From Marinobacter nanhaiticus D15-8W (GTDB lineage Bacteria; Pseudomonadota; Gammaproteobacteria; Pseudomonadales; Oleiphilaceae), in the NCBI RefSeq assembly GCF_036511935.1, contig NZ_AP028878.1, positions 1,488,001 to 1,552,000 on the forward strand: a DNA stretch of 64,000 bases. Direction: 5' to 3'. A program made the translations under genes and the position numbers. Each line of letters starts with the position of its first letter. Within the stretch, counting starts at the first letter, position 1. This document shows, piece by piece, positions 8,864 to 16,601 of this stretch. The notes under the pieces were generated by a model, which was not told the DNA's origin, ran no database searches, and was given only the letters and a program-made list of their open reading frames with translations.

Positions 8864-9768
8864 TGCTCGCCTCCTCCTTTAAGGACAGGTTCTGGAACCA
8901 TTGTGGCCAGATGATCCATCTTATTGGGATTACGCATCACATAAATATCGGTAATCCGGCCGTTAACGATGGCCAGGGTGGTGGTCTGGGGCAAGCCGTC
9001 GGCTTCGATGGTGAGCCAGCCGGGCATGCCGTTAATCACGACCTGCCGCGCCCATAGGGGCGGTTTACCACGCTTCTTCAGAACGATACCGGCAAAGAAA
9101 CGGCAAACCTTGTCGGCGCCGCGGATCAGTCGCAGTGCCGCTGGGCGAACGCCACCGCCGTCGGTGTGCAATACGGCGCCTTCTGCCAGGAGACGACTCA
9201 ACGCGGCCGTATCGCCGGCACGCGAAGCCGCAAAGAAGGCTTCGGCGATACGTTCGTTTTCCTCCGACGCAACATCGAAGCGCGGACGCGCCTTTTGCAC
9301 ATTCTCGCGGGCCCGTTTTGCCAACTGCCGGCAGGCCGCTTCGGTGCGGTCCAGTGCGCGGGCGACCTCACTGAACCCCATGTCGAACACGTCGTGCAGT
9401 AGGAACGCAGCGCGCTCCAAGGGCGATAGCCTCTCCAGGGCCAGCATCAGGGCAACGGAGACGTCGTGAGCCAGGTCCTCCTCTATGGGACTAGCCAGCT
9501 CGTCGATCAGGGGCTCGGGTAACCACGGGCCGACATAGGTTTCACGGCGGCGCCGGGCCTCTTTCCAACGATCCAGACACAGGCGGCTGACGATCGTGGA
9601 CAGGAAGGCCCGCGGATTTTCCACGTGGGCCCGGTCCGTGTTGTGCCACCGAAGATAGGCATCCTGAACCACGTCCTCCGCTTCCGACACTGTACCCAGC
9701 ATGCGGTAGGCGAGGCCTTTCATCATGCCGCGGTGGGCTTCGAAGTCCATGTCCCGTATCTCGTCCAT
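8860..9768 (-). CDS. ECF41-family RNA polymerase sigma factor with SnoaL-like C-terminal domain
   Basis: A 302-residue sigma factor. Region sigma-2 is at about residues 10-75 (with EAEDVVQDAYLRW) and sigma-4 at about 105-160. An NTF2/SnoaL-like extension follows at about 170-290. The marks of ECF41 are visible: WLPEPL in the linker (82-87), DGGG (203-206), NGMPG (246-250) and NPNKM (280-284). In this family the C-terminal domain, rather than an anti-sigma factor, modulates activity. It is the second gene of a three-gene operon, 3 bp after the AhpD-like gene. That arrangement matches the known link of ECF41 with carboxymuconolactone decarboxylase-type partners. Confidence 0.93.
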   Translation of the reverse strand: MDEIRDMDFEAHRGMMKGLAYRMLGTVSEAEDVVQDAYLRWHNTDRAHVENPRAFLSTIVSRLCLDRWKEARRRRETYVGPWLPEPLIDELASPIEEDLAHDVSVALMLALERLSPLERAAFLLHDVFDMGFSEVARALDRTEAACRQLAKRARENVQKARPRFDVASEENERIAEAFFAASRAGDTAALSRLLAEGAVLHTDGGGVRPAALRLIRGADKVCRFFAGIVLKKRGKPPLWARQVVINGMPGWLTIEADGLPQTTTLAIVNGRITDIYVMRNPNKMDHLATMVPEPVLKGGGEQ

Positions 9769-9771
9769 CGT

Positions 9772-10257
9772 TTAGACCGCTTCCTCTTTCTTGGCACGGG
9801 TGGCCGAAGGCGTTTTGGTAACCGGATGGATGTTACGGAAGCCGATAGCAAACCGGTTCCAGATATTGATCGCGCCGATCAGCAGGGTTAGCTTCACCAG
9901 CTCTTCCTCACTGAATTGGCTGCGCGCCCATTCGTAATCTTCGTCCGGTGCCTGGGTATCCGCAATGCGGGTCAGTGACTCTGTCCAGGCCAATGCAGCT
10001 CGCTCGCGTTCGCTGTACAGGGGAGATTCGCGCCAGGCGGATAAAAGGTAAAGTCTTTCTTCCGTTTCGCCTGCCTTGCGGGCATCCGCGGTATGCATGT
10101 GAATGCAGAAGGCGCAGCCGTTGATCTGCGAGGCGCGGGTCTTGACCAGTTCGATCAGACTGTACTCCAGGCCGCTCTGGCGGGTGTAGCTCTCCAGCTT
10201 GACCATGGCATCGATGGCTTCCGGTGCGGCCTTGAAGGGATTCATGCGTGCTTTCAT
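9772..10257 (-). CDS. Carboxymuconolactone decarboxylase / AhpD-like protein, ECF41 partner
   Basis: A 161-residue protein with an AhpD-like core. The CxxC motif sits in INGCAFCIHMHTADA (around residue 50), followed by helices with WTESLTRI and LTLLIGAINIWNRFAIGFR. AhpD-like proteins use the CxxC pair for peroxide-linked redox chemistry. In ECF41 clusters this is the typical target gene, although the physiological substrate is unknown. The start at 10257 is supported by GGAGA about 7 bp upstream; codons further upstream do not fit the family. It is the first gene of the operon and is preceded by a perfect ECF41 promoter motif. Confidence 0.88.
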   Translation of the reverse strand: MKARMNPFKAAPEAIDAMVKLESYTRQSGLEYSLIELVKTRASQINGCAFCIHMHTADARKAGETEERLYLLSAWRESPLYSERERAALAWTESLTRIADTQAPDEDYEWARSQFSEEELVKLTLLIGAINIWNRFAIGFRNIHPVTKTPSATRAKKEEAV

Positions 10258-10296
10258 GTCCAGTCTCCGTGAGTTTGGTGGCCTTTCACGGAATAA

Positions 10297-10323
10297 GACG
10301 GTGCTGGCATCGACTTTGTGACA
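10297..10323 (-). promoter_or_regulatory. ECF41-type promoter: TGTCACA-N16-CGTC
   Basis: On the minus strand TGTCACA (10323-10317) is followed after exactly 16 nt by CGTC (10300-10297). This is the motif published for ECF41 sigma factors. It lies about 40 bp upstream of the AhpD-like start codon and drives towards the operon that encodes the ECF41 factor itself. That fits a positive autoregulatory loop. Confidence 0.85.
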
Positions 10324-10401
10324 TCGACGGCAAAAAAACGGCCTTAACATGGTTTGCTTTTCACGGGGGAGCCGAAGCGTTAGCGTGGATACTGTGTTCT
10401 A

Positions 10402-10441
10402 ACCGGTGCCAGAGCACCTCGGATGGCGCGCCGGCACCGGT
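10402..10441. promoter_or_regulatory. Inverted repeat upstream of the GFA gene
   Basis: ACCGGTGCC (10402-10410) and GGCACCGGT (10433-10441) are perfect 9-bp arms separated by 22 nt, 54 bp before the GFA-protein start. It may be an operator or a leader hairpin. There is no T tract. Confidence 0.3.
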
Positions 10442-10495
10442 CTTTCGAATGGCCCTGCGCGTTATCCAACCAAGCCCACGATCCGGGAGGCGCAA

Positions 10496-11011
10496 ATGAA
10501 ACTAGAAGGATCCTGTCATTGCGGTGCGGTTCGCTTTTCCGTCGAGTCCGCCCATCCCTATCCATTCATGCAATGCTATTGCACCATTTGCCGCAAGACC
10601 GCCGGTGGTGGCGGCTATTCCATTAACCTTGGAGCAGACTACGGGACGCTGCATACCTACGGGATCGAGAACGTCAGCATTTACCACGCCCGTATTGCCA
10701 ATGCCGAGAACGGCACCGTGGAGGAAAGTCCGGCCGCCCGTCATTTCTGCAAGAACTGTGGCAGTGCCCTGTGGATATGGGATCCTCGTTGGCCGGAGCT
10801 GGTACACCCCATGGCCTCGGCGATCGATACGCCCTTGCCGGTGCCGCCCGAGCGTACGCACCTGATGGTCGCTTCCAAGCCGGATTGGGTCCAGGTACAC
10901 GCCGGTGAGAATGACAAGGTGTTCGACGAGTATCCCGACGAATCCCTGGCCGACTGGCATCAGCGTCTTGGGCTCGAAGATCCGCAGGGATTGGAGGCCA
11001 AGGACGAGTAA
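10496..11011 (+). CDS. GFA/CENP-V-family zinc protein
   Basis: A 171-residue protein with the glutathione-dependent formaldehyde-activating (GFA) fold. Zinc-binding cysteines are at GSCHCGAVRF near the N-terminus, CYCTICRKTAG (about residues 25-35) and FCKNCGSALW (about 85-95). The founding member Gfa was proposed to speed formation of S-hydroxymethylglutathione; most homologues have no proven activity. GGGAGGC just before ATG 10496 supports this start over upstream codons. It is divergent from the ECF41 operon but has no ECF41 motif facing it, so shared control is not shown. Confidence 0.85.
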   Translation: MKLEGSCHCGAVRFSVESAHPYPFMQCYCTICRKTAGGGGYSINLGADYGTLHTYGIENVSIYHARIANAENGTVEESPAARHFCKNCGSALWIWDPRWPELVHPMASAIDTPLPVPPERTHLMVASKPDWVQVHAGENDKVFDEYPDESLADWHQRLGLEDPQGLEAKDE

Positions 11012-11025
11012 CTGCCGCGCTCTCG

Positions 11026-11310
11026 CTACGGCAAGTCTTCGTCAATGGCGATTTCTTCGATGTAGTGGACACCGTCCCGGAAATGGAAAACGATCTCGAC
11101 CGATTCATCGGTCTTGATGCCGTCGAAGTTCTCCTGTTCGCCACGGTAGACGGTGCCCTCGGTGGCATGGAAGGTGATACCTCTGACGACCAGGGTCTTG
11201 ACGCCGTAGGTAATCAGTTCGACTTCGCCCTGCATGAGCTCGGCGGTCGTCGCCGCGGGTGAGGTGGCCAGGGCAGCCACGAACAGGGCAGTGGTGAGCA
11301 ACTGTTTCAT
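11026..11310 (-). CDS. Small exported protein of unknown function
   Basis: A 94-residue protein with a clear signal peptide (MKQLLTTALFVAALATSPA, cleavage likely near TTAE). The mature domain is predicted to be all beta, with short strands separated by Gly/Asp turns. It loosely resembles small OB-like secreted domains such as DUF5666, but I cannot assign it. The start at 11310 is supported by GGGAGGG about 6 bp upstream. It is convergent with the GFA gene, 14 bp apart. The mature part is acidic, and it has no cysteine pair. Confidence 0.7.
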   Translation of the reverse strand: MKQLLTTALFVAALATSPAATTAELMQGEVELITYGVKTLVVRGITFHATEGTVYRGEQENFDGIKTDESVEIVFHFRDGVHYIEEIAIDEDLP

Positions 11311-11516
11311 CGGATCCCTCCCTTGGTCGGATGAAGTGTGTTCCCTAAAGATATGCTGATTGACGGGCAATGGATCAACCTCTGTCGTGTACTTCGTCGA
11401 CTAGACAGCGCGACCGATCATGACGAGAGCGTTAACAGCCGGCCTTTCCCCTTGCTCAGTGCTTTCAAATCAGCAAATATCGGAGAACCAGTGGACTCAC
11501 AAGGAGGGTTTAAGCC

Positions 11517-12539
11517 ATGTCGAACAGCGCTGAGCTGCAAAAAACCATCGACGACATGATTGATTCCGAACGAGGCATCCTGGCCGCCGATGAAAGCACG
11601 GGCACGATGACCAAGCGGCTGGAAGCCGTAGGTGTCGAATCCACCGAGGAGAACCGGCGCTGGTATCGCTCGATGCTGCTGTCTGCGCCCGATGTGGGCA
11701 AGTATATCTGCGGCGTGATCTTCTACGAGGAAACCTTGGGTCAGAAGGATGACAATGGCACGCCACTGCCGGAACTGGCGGCATCCCAGGGGGTGATCCC
11801 CGGCATCAAGGTGGATAAGGGTAAGGGGCCTCTACCAGGTGCACCGGGCGACATGATCACCTACGGTCTCGATGGCCTCGAGGAACGCCTGGACGGCTAC
11901 AAGGCCCAGGGCGCGCGCTTCGCCAAGTGGCGCGAGGTTTATCCCATCACCGACCACAATCCCACCCGGCTGGGTCTGACCGCCAATGCCGAAATGCTGG
12001 CGCGCTATGCGGCAGCATGTCAGGCGGCGGGTATAGTGCCGATTGTCGAGCCGGAAGTGCTGATCGACGGCGATCACAGCATGTACCGGGCGGCTGAGGT
12101 CAACGAGCAGGTCTGGCATTCGGTATTCCATGCATTGCACCAGCATGGGGTGGTACTGGAGCACATGATCCTCAAGCCGAGTATGGTCACGCCGGGTAAG
12201 GAAACTGGCAAGGCCTCCCCGGAAGAGGTGGCCGAGATGACGCTCAAGATCCTACGCAGGACGGTGCCGGCTGCGGTGCCGAGCGTTAACTTCCTGTCCG
12301 GTGGCCAGACGCCGGAGGAGGCAACGGCTAACCTCAATGCCCTCAATCACCTGCGCGATAAGGCGCCCTGGCATCTGAGCATGTCCTACGGCCGGGCGCT
12401 GCAGGAACATGCCATGAAAGCGTGGGGTGGCGATACGGGGAACCGCGAAAAGGCCCAGCAGGCGTTCCTGAAGCGAGCCAAGCTCAACAGCATGGCGCGC
12501 CAGGGCCTCTACCAGGCGCAGGAGGAAGAAGCGGCCTAG
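11517..12539 (+). CDS. Class I fructose-bisphosphate aldolase
   Basis: A 340-residue aldolase of the animal/plant-like class I family. It opens with GILAADESTGTM, contains VEPEVLIDGDHS, and has the Schiff-base lysine in HMILKPSMVTPG (about residue 222). SGGQTPEEATANLNA is the phosphate-binding loop and SMSYGRALQ follows. It cleaves fructose 1,6-bisphosphate into dihydroxyacetone phosphate and glyceraldehyde 3-phosphate without a metal ion. AAGGAGGG 8 bp before the ATG is a strong ribosome binding site. The gene stands alone with a hairpin after it. Confidence 0.93.
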   Translation: MSNSAELQKTIDDMIDSERGILAADESTGTMTKRLEAVGVESTEENRRWYRSMLLSAPDVGKYICGVIFYEETLGQKDDNGTPLPELAASQGVIPGIKVDKGKGPLPGAPGDMITYGLDGLEERLDGYKAQGARFAKWREVYPITDHNPTRLGLTANAEMLARYAAACQAAGIVPIVEPEVLIDGDHSMYRAAEVNEQVWHSVFHALHQHGVVLEHMILKPSMVTPGKETGKASPEEVAEMTLKILRRTVPAAVPSVNFLSGGQTPEEATANLNALNHLRDKAPWHLSMSYGRALQEHAMKAWGGDTGNREKAQQAFLKRAKLNSMARQGLYQAQEEEAA

Positions 12540-12556
12540 ACCTTAGGGTCCGTACT

Positions 12557-12592
12557 GAGGGCCCGGCATTTATGCCTCCTCACAGGGCCCTC
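12557..12592. terminator. Composite hairpin between the aldolase and lysR genes
   Basis: GAGGGCCC (12557-12564) pairs with GGGCCCTC (12585-12592); inside the loop GGCAT (12565-12569) pairs with ATGCC (12572-12576). It lies between convergent genes, so it may be a bidirectional terminator, although no T tract follows. Confidence 0.35.
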
Positions 12593-12640
12593 TGGCCTCC
12601 GACGCATGGCCACGAATCCGCCGTGGCTGGCCAGGCATGT

Positions 12641-13552
12641 TCATTTCACGGCCAGTGATGAGAAGAATTCATCCGTGCGCTGGACGTAGCCCTGGAATAA
12701 TTTGCGCAACCAGGGCACCAGCGCAACCACCTCCGGCCGGTAACGCACGGCATCCCGCACCGATAGAGATAACGCGCCCAGAGGAATGATTCGATCAGGG
12801 AAGGGAACGACCAGTTCGCCGGATTCGAGCATGGGCGTGATGATAGGCAACAGGCCCAGGGTCAGGCCACCACGGGATGCCGCCACCAGCAGCTCCCGAT
12901 ATCTATTGAGGGTAATGAGCTCCGTCGGTGTGACATCCCATTCCTGGGCTTCGGTCCAGCGCTGCCAGAGATCGGCATAGCCAGCCATGCTATAGGCGGG
13001 AAAGCGCTCGAACGCACCTGGTGGGTCGGCTCTGACCTCCGAAAGGATGGAAGGACCGCAGACCAGGGTGCACGACGTACGCGCCAGCGGAATAGCCTGG
13101 TCCGGAATGTTGAAGCCATAGCGAATGCTGACATCCGCCTCACCGGTCTGCAGATCCGGGGTGCGGCGGTGGCCTTCGAGCTCGACCCGCACGCCGGGCC
13201 AGTCGTTCAGGAAATCACCGAGCATTGGTCCCACCACTTCCGTGGCGACATAAGGTATGGCGTGGAACCGCAGGGGCGAGCTCGAAGCTGGAGCCAGCAG
13301 CTCCTGGGTGGCCGTTCGCAGGTCGGCAAAGGCTGCAGCCACCGCCTGGTGATAATGGGCCCCTTCGGGGGTAAAGCTGATTTGCGGAGGTTGGCGGACG
13401 AACAGGGACAGGCCGAGCTGTTCCTCCAGGTCACGGATATCCTGGGTGACCGCTGATTCGGTCAGGCGCAGCTCATCGGCTGCGACGCGCAGGCTCTTGC
13501 GGCGGCCGACGGCGTCGAAGGTTCGTAGCAGGTTCAGGGACGGCAGATCCAT
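12641..13552 (-). CDS. LysR-family transcriptional regulator (GcvA-like)
   Basis: A 303-residue LysR protein. The N-terminal winged helix (residues 5-65) reads LNLLRTFDAVGRRKSLRVAA then ESAVTQDIRDLEEQLGLSLF, close to GcvA-type regulators. A periplasmic-binding-like effector domain occupies about 90-295. Such proteins regulate a nearby or divergent gene in response to a small molecule. Here the next gene upstream in the same direction is a GNAT acetyltransferase only 12 bp away, so the two may be co-transcribed. No divergent target is present, and the ligand cannot be inferred. Confidence 0.88.
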   Translation of the reverse strand: MDLPSLNLLRTFDAVGRRKSLRVAADELRLTESAVTQDIRDLEEQLGLSLFVRQPPQISFTPEGAHYHQAVAAAFADLRTATQELLAPASSSPLRFHAIPYVATEVVGPMLGDFLNDWPGVRVELEGHRRTPDLQTGEADVSIRYGFNIPDQAIPLARTSCTLVCGPSILSEVRADPPGAFERFPAYSMAGYADLWQRWTEAQEWDVTPTELITLNRYRELLVAASRGGLTLGLLPIITPMLESGELVVPFPDRIIPLGALSLSVRDAVRYRPEVVALVPWLRKLFQGYVQRTDEFFSSLAVK

Positions 13553-13564
13553 GGAGACTCAGCC

Positions 13565-14149
13565 TTATTCGTTGTCGATCTCTCGTGTGAGCAGGACAAC
13601 TTGACCTGTGTAAGGATAGCTTTCGTGCGGTACCGCGGCACGTCTTTCGACAGGCCGGTAGCCCAGGCGTTCATACAATCGAACGGCGCCGGTGTTCTGT
13701 TCAAAGACTTCAATGCTGGCGAGGCGGCATCCTGCCTCCCGGGCCAGACCGTCAACCCTTGCCATGAGTGCAGACCCAATACCTTGATTGCGATATCGGG
13801 GATAGGTCGCAAGCATGTTGATGTAATAGCTCCCGGGCACGCAGCGTTCGAGTTCGATTAACGGGCGGATAAACGCCGGATAGCTGGACAGGTCCTCGTC
13901 TTGCTCGGCGTCTGGCAGCCGGTAGCCAAGCAACATGCCGGCTACCCTGTCATCCATCATGGCCAGGTGGGCATTCCTGAAGGAGAAGTTCTGGCTCTCG
14001 CTGCCGGCCTTCTCGGCGCCGTACTCGATGGTCGTCTGCCCCTCTCTCTTCGACTGTTGCCAGAAATAGGATGGGATGCCTTCGCCCGCCATAAGCGCCA
14101 GTTCGGCGATAGCCCTGCAGTCTTCAGGGGTGGCTTTGACGATGTCCAT
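13565..14149 (-). CDS. GNAT-family N-acetyltransferase
   Basis: A 194-residue protein. The acetyl-CoA binding motif A is YYINMLATYPRYRNQGIGSA (about residues 106-125), followed by LASIEVFEQNTGAVRLYERLGY, the motif B region that closes the GNAT fold. The N-terminal half has a longer insert than minimal GNATs, containing YFWQQSKREGQTTIEYG. The substrate is not recognisable. It sits 12 bp before the lysR gene and 73 bp after the HPP gene, all on the minus strand. Confidence 0.85.
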   Translation of the reverse strand: MDIVKATPEDCRAIAELALMAGEGIPSYFWQQSKREGQTTIEYGAEKAGSESQNFSFRNAHLAMMDDRVAGMLLGYRLPDAEQDEDLSSYPAFIRPLIELERCVPGSYYINMLATYPRYRNQGIGSALMARVDGLAREAGCRLASIEVFEQNTGAVRLYERLGYRPVERRAAVPHESYPYTGQVVLLTREIDNE

Positions 14150-14222
14150 GACAGATCTCCGCTGCGGGACCTACTTTTATACCCTCAATTTGAGCGCCCG
14201 ACTACTCCTGCTTTTCCCTCTT

Positions 14223-14858
14223 TCAGCCGCGTAGACGGGCGCCGGAAAATGCGACGGGGTCGGCATTTGGCTTCGCTCGCCAAAGGGGGTAGGGCAGGCC
14301 GGAAAGGCGATTCAGGGTAAAGGCCTGGATCAGCAGTATCAGCACCCCCGCCATAAGCAGTGGTAACTGCTGTATTTCCGGCATCAGACCAAGGGAAACG
14401 ATCAGTGCCGTGGCTCCGGCAGGTGGATGTGGGACCCGAAACCACACCATCAGAAAACCCGTTGCTCCAAGCGAAAACGCCGCAGCCGCAACACGTTCTG
14501 GTCCAACGCCTGACATCATGGCAGAGGGGGCGTCGATGAGGCCGAACAGATAGAGACTGGCGTATCCCATGAGCGCCCCGATGAGATGTCCGCACAGTGT
14601 ATTGCGCGGGGATGCGGGAGCCGCCAGAGGCACGTGGAAGAGGATGAAGGCAGTGGCGCCCAGCGATGGGAAGATAAACGCTTCCTGTGTTATCAGCGCG
14701 ATAAAGGCGATGAGCGCAATGCTGATCGTACCGTTGACGAAGCTGAAGCCGGCCATGACGGCTCTGTGGCTGTAGCGTTGAGCGAGCCGCTCCAAATGTA
14801 AGGCCCTGAGCACGCCCGAAACCAGTTGCCAGCGTAGCCTTTCGTTCCTGATCCCCAT
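14223..14858 (-). CDS. HPP-family integral membrane protein
   Basis: A 211-residue protein with four to five membrane helices and the family-defining HPP motif in PHPPAGATALIVSLG (about residues 148-162). A second conserved region, FPSLGATAFILFHVPLAAPASPRN, lies at about 63-86; it includes the motif FPSLGATA. HPP proteins are poorly characterised; one cyanobacterial/plastid member has been described as a nitrite transporter, but that cannot be transferred here. It lies upstream of a GNAT gene on the same strand. No CBS domain is attached, unlike some HPP proteins. Confidence 0.85.
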   Translation of the reverse strand: MGIRNERLRWQLVSGVLRALHLERLAQRYSHRAVMAGFSFVNGTISIALIAFIALITQEAFIFPSLGATAFILFHVPLAAPASPRNTLCGHLIGALMGYASLYLFGLIDAPSAMMSGVGPERVAAAAFSLGATGFLMVWFRVPHPPAGATALIVSLGLMPEIQQLPLLMAGVLILLIQAFTLNRLSGLPYPLWRAKPNADPVAFSGARLRG

Positions 14859-15050
14859 TGATCACGCCCGATGTATAGCAAAAAGGCCGGGAACGATACG
14901 CCCTGTTTTGGTGCGATGGCAACAACAGGCTTGATCAGATATTGATCTTTGTCATTTGTCGACGTCGATTCGTCGGAGGGCTTGAGCTCCAGCTCGGTCT
15001 GAAACGCTGGCAGGGTTACGTGAACCTGCAAGGATGGGTTGTGGTGGGGG

Positions 15051-15078
15051 AAAACTGCCGGACCGTCGGGCCCGGCAG
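15051..15078 (-). terminator. Terminator of the semialdehyde dehydrogenase gene
   Basis: On the minus strand CTGCCGG (15078-15072) pairs with CCGGCAG (15061-15055), followed by TTTT (15054-15051). It lies 12 bp after the stop codon of the dehydrogenase gene. Confidence 0.65.
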
Positions 15079-15090
15079 AGAAAGAGGCCT

Positions 15091-16467
15091 TTAGTCGATG
15101 ACCATAACCGTTTTGGCGTTGGTGAACTCTTTCATGCCAAACCCGCCATGTTCGCGTCCGTAGCCGCTATCCTTGACGCCGCCAAAGGGTAGGTGGGGCT
15201 GCGCCAGGCGATAGCCGTTGATGTTCACCATGCCCGTATCGAACAGGTTGCGGGCCAACTCCACAGCGCGGTCCTGATCCTTGGAGAAGATGCCGCCACC
15301 CAGACCGTAGCGTGAGTCGTTGGCCACCTCCATGGCCTCATCGTCATCCTTGACCCTGATCAGCGAAGCGACCGGTCCGAACAACTCTTCGTCGTAGGCG
15401 GGCATCCCCGGTTTCAGATTCTCCAGGACGGTTGGCGGATAAAAATAGCCCGGCCCCACGGGTAATTCGCCGCCGGTAAGACAGGTCGCGCCTTTATCGA
15501 TCGACTCGCTGACGAGTTTATGCAGGGTTTCCCGCAGGTCATCCCGGGCGATGGGGCCTATGTCAATTTCAGGATCGGTCGGATCACCGTACTTGAGCTT
15601 TTCCATCTGCTCGACCATTGCATCGCGGAATGCGTCATAGTGCTTGTCCACGACAACAAACCGTTTGGCCGAAACGCAGGTTTCGCCGTTGTTGATCACC
15701 CGGGCCTGAACACAGGTCTTGACCGCTTTCTCGATATCGGCGTCCTCAAGGATGAGGTAAGCATCGTTACTGCCCAGTTCCAGAACGGATTTCTTCAGGC
15801 ATTCACCGGCCTTTGAAGCCACTTTACGACCGGCGCCGGGACTACCCGTCAGGGTGACGCCGCGGACATACTCGTGCTCGATCAGCGGCGCGGTTTGTTC
15901 CGCATTGATCAGCAGCACGGTAAAGACATTCTCAGGCAAGCCTGCTTCCCGGTATATTTTGGCCAGTTCCAGGGCCGACCCCCAAACATTCGGGGCATGC
16001 TTCAACAATACCGTATTGCCGGCCATGATATTGGCGATGCTGTAACGAACAACTTGATAAAGAGGGAAGTTCCACGGCTGGATGCCCAAAATCACGCCCA
16101 TCGGCTGATAGGTAATGAGCGCGTGTCCCCCCTTCAAAGGCCGCTCCTCGTCGGCAAGTTCCTCGGCGCCGTTATCCGCGGTGTACTCGCAGATGGCCGC
16201 GCAGAGTTCGACTTCATCGCCGCCTTGCTTGATAGGCTTGCCCATCTCCTGGGTCATCAGGTCACAAAGGGCTTCCTTCCGTTCCCGGAGAATTCGGGCA
16301 ATATTGCGCAGAATATCGCCTCTTTCGGAAAACGATGTTTTTCGCCACTCAAGAAAGGCGTTGTGGGCCTGCAGGACCAACGTGCGTGCTTTTTCGTCGC
16401 TGATCAGGTGGTAGGTTTCGATGGGCTCCCCATTTGCGGGGTTGATGGTCTGATAAACATCCGCCAT
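15091..16467 (-). CDS. NAD(P)-dependent succinate-semialdehyde dehydrogenase family protein
   Basis: A 458-residue aldehyde dehydrogenase close in architecture to Sad/YneI. Visible motifs are GVILGIQPWNFPLYQ (cofactor site), LTGSPGAGRKV, the general base Glu in LELGSNDAYLILEDADI, and the catalytic cysteine in NNGETCVSAKRF (about residue 260). The family oxidises succinate semialdehyde and related aldehydes to acids; the exact substrate is uncertain. The start at 16467 is chosen over a Met 9 codons upstream because GGAGA lies at proper spacing. The gene is monocistronic and ends in a good terminator. Confidence 0.9.
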   Translation of the reverse strand: MADVYQTINPANGEPIETYHLISDEKARTLVLQAHNAFLEWRKTSFSERGDILRNIARILRERKEALCDLMTQEMGKPIKQGGDEVELCAAICEYTADNGAEELADEERPLKGGHALITYQPMGVILGIQPWNFPLYQVVRYSIANIMAGNTVLLKHAPNVWGSALELAKIYREAGLPENVFTVLLINAEQTAPLIEHEYVRGVTLTGSPGAGRKVASKAGECLKKSVLELGSNDAYLILEDADIEKAVKTCVQARVINNGETCVSAKRFVVVDKHYDAFRDAMVEQMEKLKYGDPTDPEIDIGPIARDDLRETLHKLVSESIDKGATCLTGGELPVGPGYFYPPTVLENLKPGMPAYDEELFGPVASLIRVKDDDEAMEVANDSRYGLGGGIFSKDQDRAVELARNLFDTGMVNINGYRLAQPHLPFGGVKDSGYGREHGGFGMKEFTNAKTVMVID

Positions 16468-16601
16468 TGGGTGTCTCCTTGCGGCCATGTCCATGGATTG
16501 GTCTGACTACTCATACACATACCATGGGGGTGGGCAATGGGGTGTCCCAACAACATTGGGATTACCGTCTCTCCATTCCGACGCTCTCCATTCCGGTACT
16601 C

